Part shown: positions 62,786 through 64,000 of the stretch, piece after piece | How positions within the stretch are numbered: the stretch's first letter is position 1 | Layout: each line of letters starts with the position of its first letter | NCBI RefSeq assembly: GCF_000007305.1 | Contig: NC_003413.1 | Coordinates: forward strand, 1 to 64,000 | DNA from: Pyrococcus furiosus DSM 3638 | Lineage (GTDB): Archaea; Methanobacteriota_B; Thermococci; Thermococcales; Thermococcaceae | Reading direction: 5' to 3' | Length of the DNA stretch: 64,000 nt | Program-made: the position numbers and the translations under genes | The notes under the pieces: model-generated | Database searches by the model: none | Seen by the model: only the letters and a program-made list of their open reading frames with translations | Told to the model about the DNA's origin: nothing

Positions 62786-64000
62786 ATGCAGTTTGATGCA
62801 AAAAATGTATTTTATAATGTTGTTGAAATATCTAAGTTCCACAGAATTCAAGGTTCTAGCGGTTTAGTAGAGGCGGCTAAATACATATATGACAGAGTTA
62901 AGGAACTTGGGTTGGAAGTGGAGTTCTTGGCGGATATTTACGATGGAAAGACAATTCACCTAACTCTCCCCTCTCCAATCGCTTGGGATGTAGTTGAGGG
63001 AGAACTAGAGATTGGTGAAACTAAGCTAACGATAAAAGACTCTCCCCTCCTGGTGATGGCCCATTCCCCAAGTGGCGAATTTGAGGGGGAAGTAGTTCCG
63101 ATTCTAAATGAAGATGACTGGGAAAAGGCTGAAGGAAAAATTGTTTTGGTTGGAGAAAAATGGAGAAATGCCTATGAGAGGGCTAATGAGGTTGGAGCCA
63201 AAGGATTTATAGCATATAGGAAAGGAACTGGGAATGCCTTTCCCTATATAGGGCTCTTTTTAACAAAAGAAGATCTTAAATGGGCCAAAATCCCAGCAGT
63301 TGCAGTTCCTGAAACCATTGCAAATGAGATAATATCAAAGGCCAAGAAGGGAGGAGTAAAAGCTAAAGGTAGGGTAGTTACGGAGATAAAGGACAGAGAA
63401 ATACTCCCAATTGTCTATGCAAAAGTTGGGGAGCCTCCTTATCTGCTCTTCTCTGCCCATATCTGCCATCCAAAGCCAGGAGCCAATGATAATGCTTCAG
63501 GGAGCGCTATGTTAATTGAGATTGCAAGGGTATTAAAAGATAAGTATGGAAGAGTTGGATTTGCATTTCTCTGGATTCCCGAGTATCATGGAACTCAAGC
63601 ATTCATTCCAAGGGCAAATTTAGAGGAAATTTATGCAAACATAAACCTAGATATGGTTGGGGGTAGTGAGGATAGAGCGAAATCCACAATAATGCTTGTA
63701 AAAACGCCTCTTTCACGGTTCTCAGTTATTTCAGGAGTTTTGGAAATGTACCTTGAGAAGTTCAACTCCGGAGGGAAGACATTTTCTGGGAATAAACTCC
63801 CACTAATGAAGCTGAGGACTTATCCATATGAAATGGGCAGTGACCATGACATATTCAACTTCTTTGGAGTCCCTGGGACAATGCCAATAACTTGGCCAGA
63901 CAAATTCTATCACACCTCAGCCGATACTCCAGAAAAGTTGAGCCTCGAGAGCCTTGAGATTATTGGAAAGGCCGTTGTATCGACTGCAGACTTTTTAGCT
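62786..64000 (+). CDS. M28-like zinc aminopeptidase (DUF4910 type), runs off the window
   Basis: The frame is open from ATG 62786 to the window end (405 codons; the stop is beyond). An M28-like peptidase: metal ligands in SAHICHPKPGANDNASG (about 223-239; H and D), PEYHGTQ (about 264, Glu), NLDMVGG (about 285, Asp) and KFYHTSADTPEKL (about 375, His). An inserted PA-like domain (about 80-200, EGEVVPILNEDDWEKAEGKIVLV) sits before the active site. Probably a cytosolic aminopeptidase or a sugar-linked peptide hydrolase. No signal peptide. Confidence 0.88.
   Translation, partial: MQFDAKNVFYNVVEISKFHRIQGSSGLVEAAKYIYDRVKELGLEVEFLADIYDGKTIHLTLPSPIAWDVVEGELEIGETKLTIKDSPLLVMAHSPSGEFEGEVVPILNEDDWEKAEGKIVLVGEKWRNAYERANEVGAKGFIAYRKGTGNAFPYIGLFLTKEDLKWAKIPAVAVPETIANEIISKAKKGGVKAKGRVVTEIKDREILPIVYAKVGEPPYLLFSAHICHPKPGANDNASGSAMLIEIARVLKDKYGRVGFAFLWIPEYHGTQAFIPRANLEEIYANINLDMVGGSEDRAKSTIMLVKTPLSRFSVISGVLEMYLEKFNSGGKTFSGNKLPLMKLRTYPYEMGSDHDIFNFFGVPGTMPITWPDKFYHTSADTPEKLSLESLEIIGKAVVSTADFLA

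Overview
The window is a chromosomal segment of a hyperthermophilic archaeon of the Thermococcales, almost certainly Pyrococcus furiosus. The reasons are the P. furiosus-type CRISPR repeat (30 nt, ending in the ATTGAAAG crRNA tag), the replication island MTAP - oriC - cdc6/orc1 - DP1 - DP2 - radB, an intein-free DP2, an IS6-family ISPfu-type element, archaeal TATA/BRE promoters and GGTGAT-type Shine-Dalgarno sites.

Layout. Positions 1-5210 hold a minus-strand, visibly A+T-rich operon for an azol(in)e-modified ribosomal peptide (TOMM/RiPP). Its order is precursor peptide (52 aa, absent from longer-ORF calls), ABC ATPase, ABC permease, E1-like cyclodehydratase partner, YcaO cyclodehydratase ending in PxPxP, and a SagB-type FMN dehydrogenase. 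The precursor carries the run DDDD-P-IIII-A-CCCC-GGGG. A perfect 11-bp inverted repeat covers the operon's TATA box. A divergent orphan ABC ATPase with a truncated membrane partner follows (5308-6401). Positions 6464-9300 hold an ATPase/nuclease-like protein, a HIT hydrolase, a zinc-less E1-like protein and a C/D-box sRNA candidate. SRP RNA lies at about 9567-9892, followed by a D-cysteine desulfhydrase/ACC-deaminase homologue, a DUF63 protein and nucS. An IS element with perfect TIRs and an 8-bp target duplication has replaced the last codons of nucS. After a small unknown gene, PbaA and MTAP comes oriC (15355-16235: two inverted ORBs, an A+T-rich unwinding region and a cluster of mini-ORBs), then cdc6/orc1 and the two PolD subunits, UPF0173 hydrolase, RadB and FAU-1.

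Positions 26570-30620 are a CRISPR leader and a 52-repeat array without cas genes nearby. Then come glycerate kinase, a class II amidotransferase, the CCA enzyme, ThpR, and a tightly overlapping four-gene operon (PLP enzyme, DUF1611, PP-loop protein, GNAT) that looks like an undescribed small-molecule pathway. The stretch 39.2-41.0 kb is degraded: a 57-aa extremely acidic miniprotein, a frameshifted MFS fragment and a frameshifted secreted-protein gene whose truncated 3' ends meet. A relic of a relative of the secreted protein lies at 35.1-35.3 kb.

Positions 41.1-55.8 kb hold an ABC exporter, a HEAT-repeat protein with an MBL hydrolase, a phosphoribosyltransferase, PAP2 phosphatase, a radical SAM/amidohydrolase pair, PEP synthase and a membrane/glycosyltransferase operon. 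The last part has QueC facing a long minus-strand operon of RNA metabolism (two HTH regulators, ASH-Ski2-like helicase, Csl4, DUF2067, RpoL and an m5C methyltransferase), then a cupin and an M28-like peptidase that runs off the end.

Functionally, the window joins the replication start point with its initiator and replicase, an RNA-decay/transcription operon, a defence memory (CRISPR) and an accessory peptide-natural-product operon.
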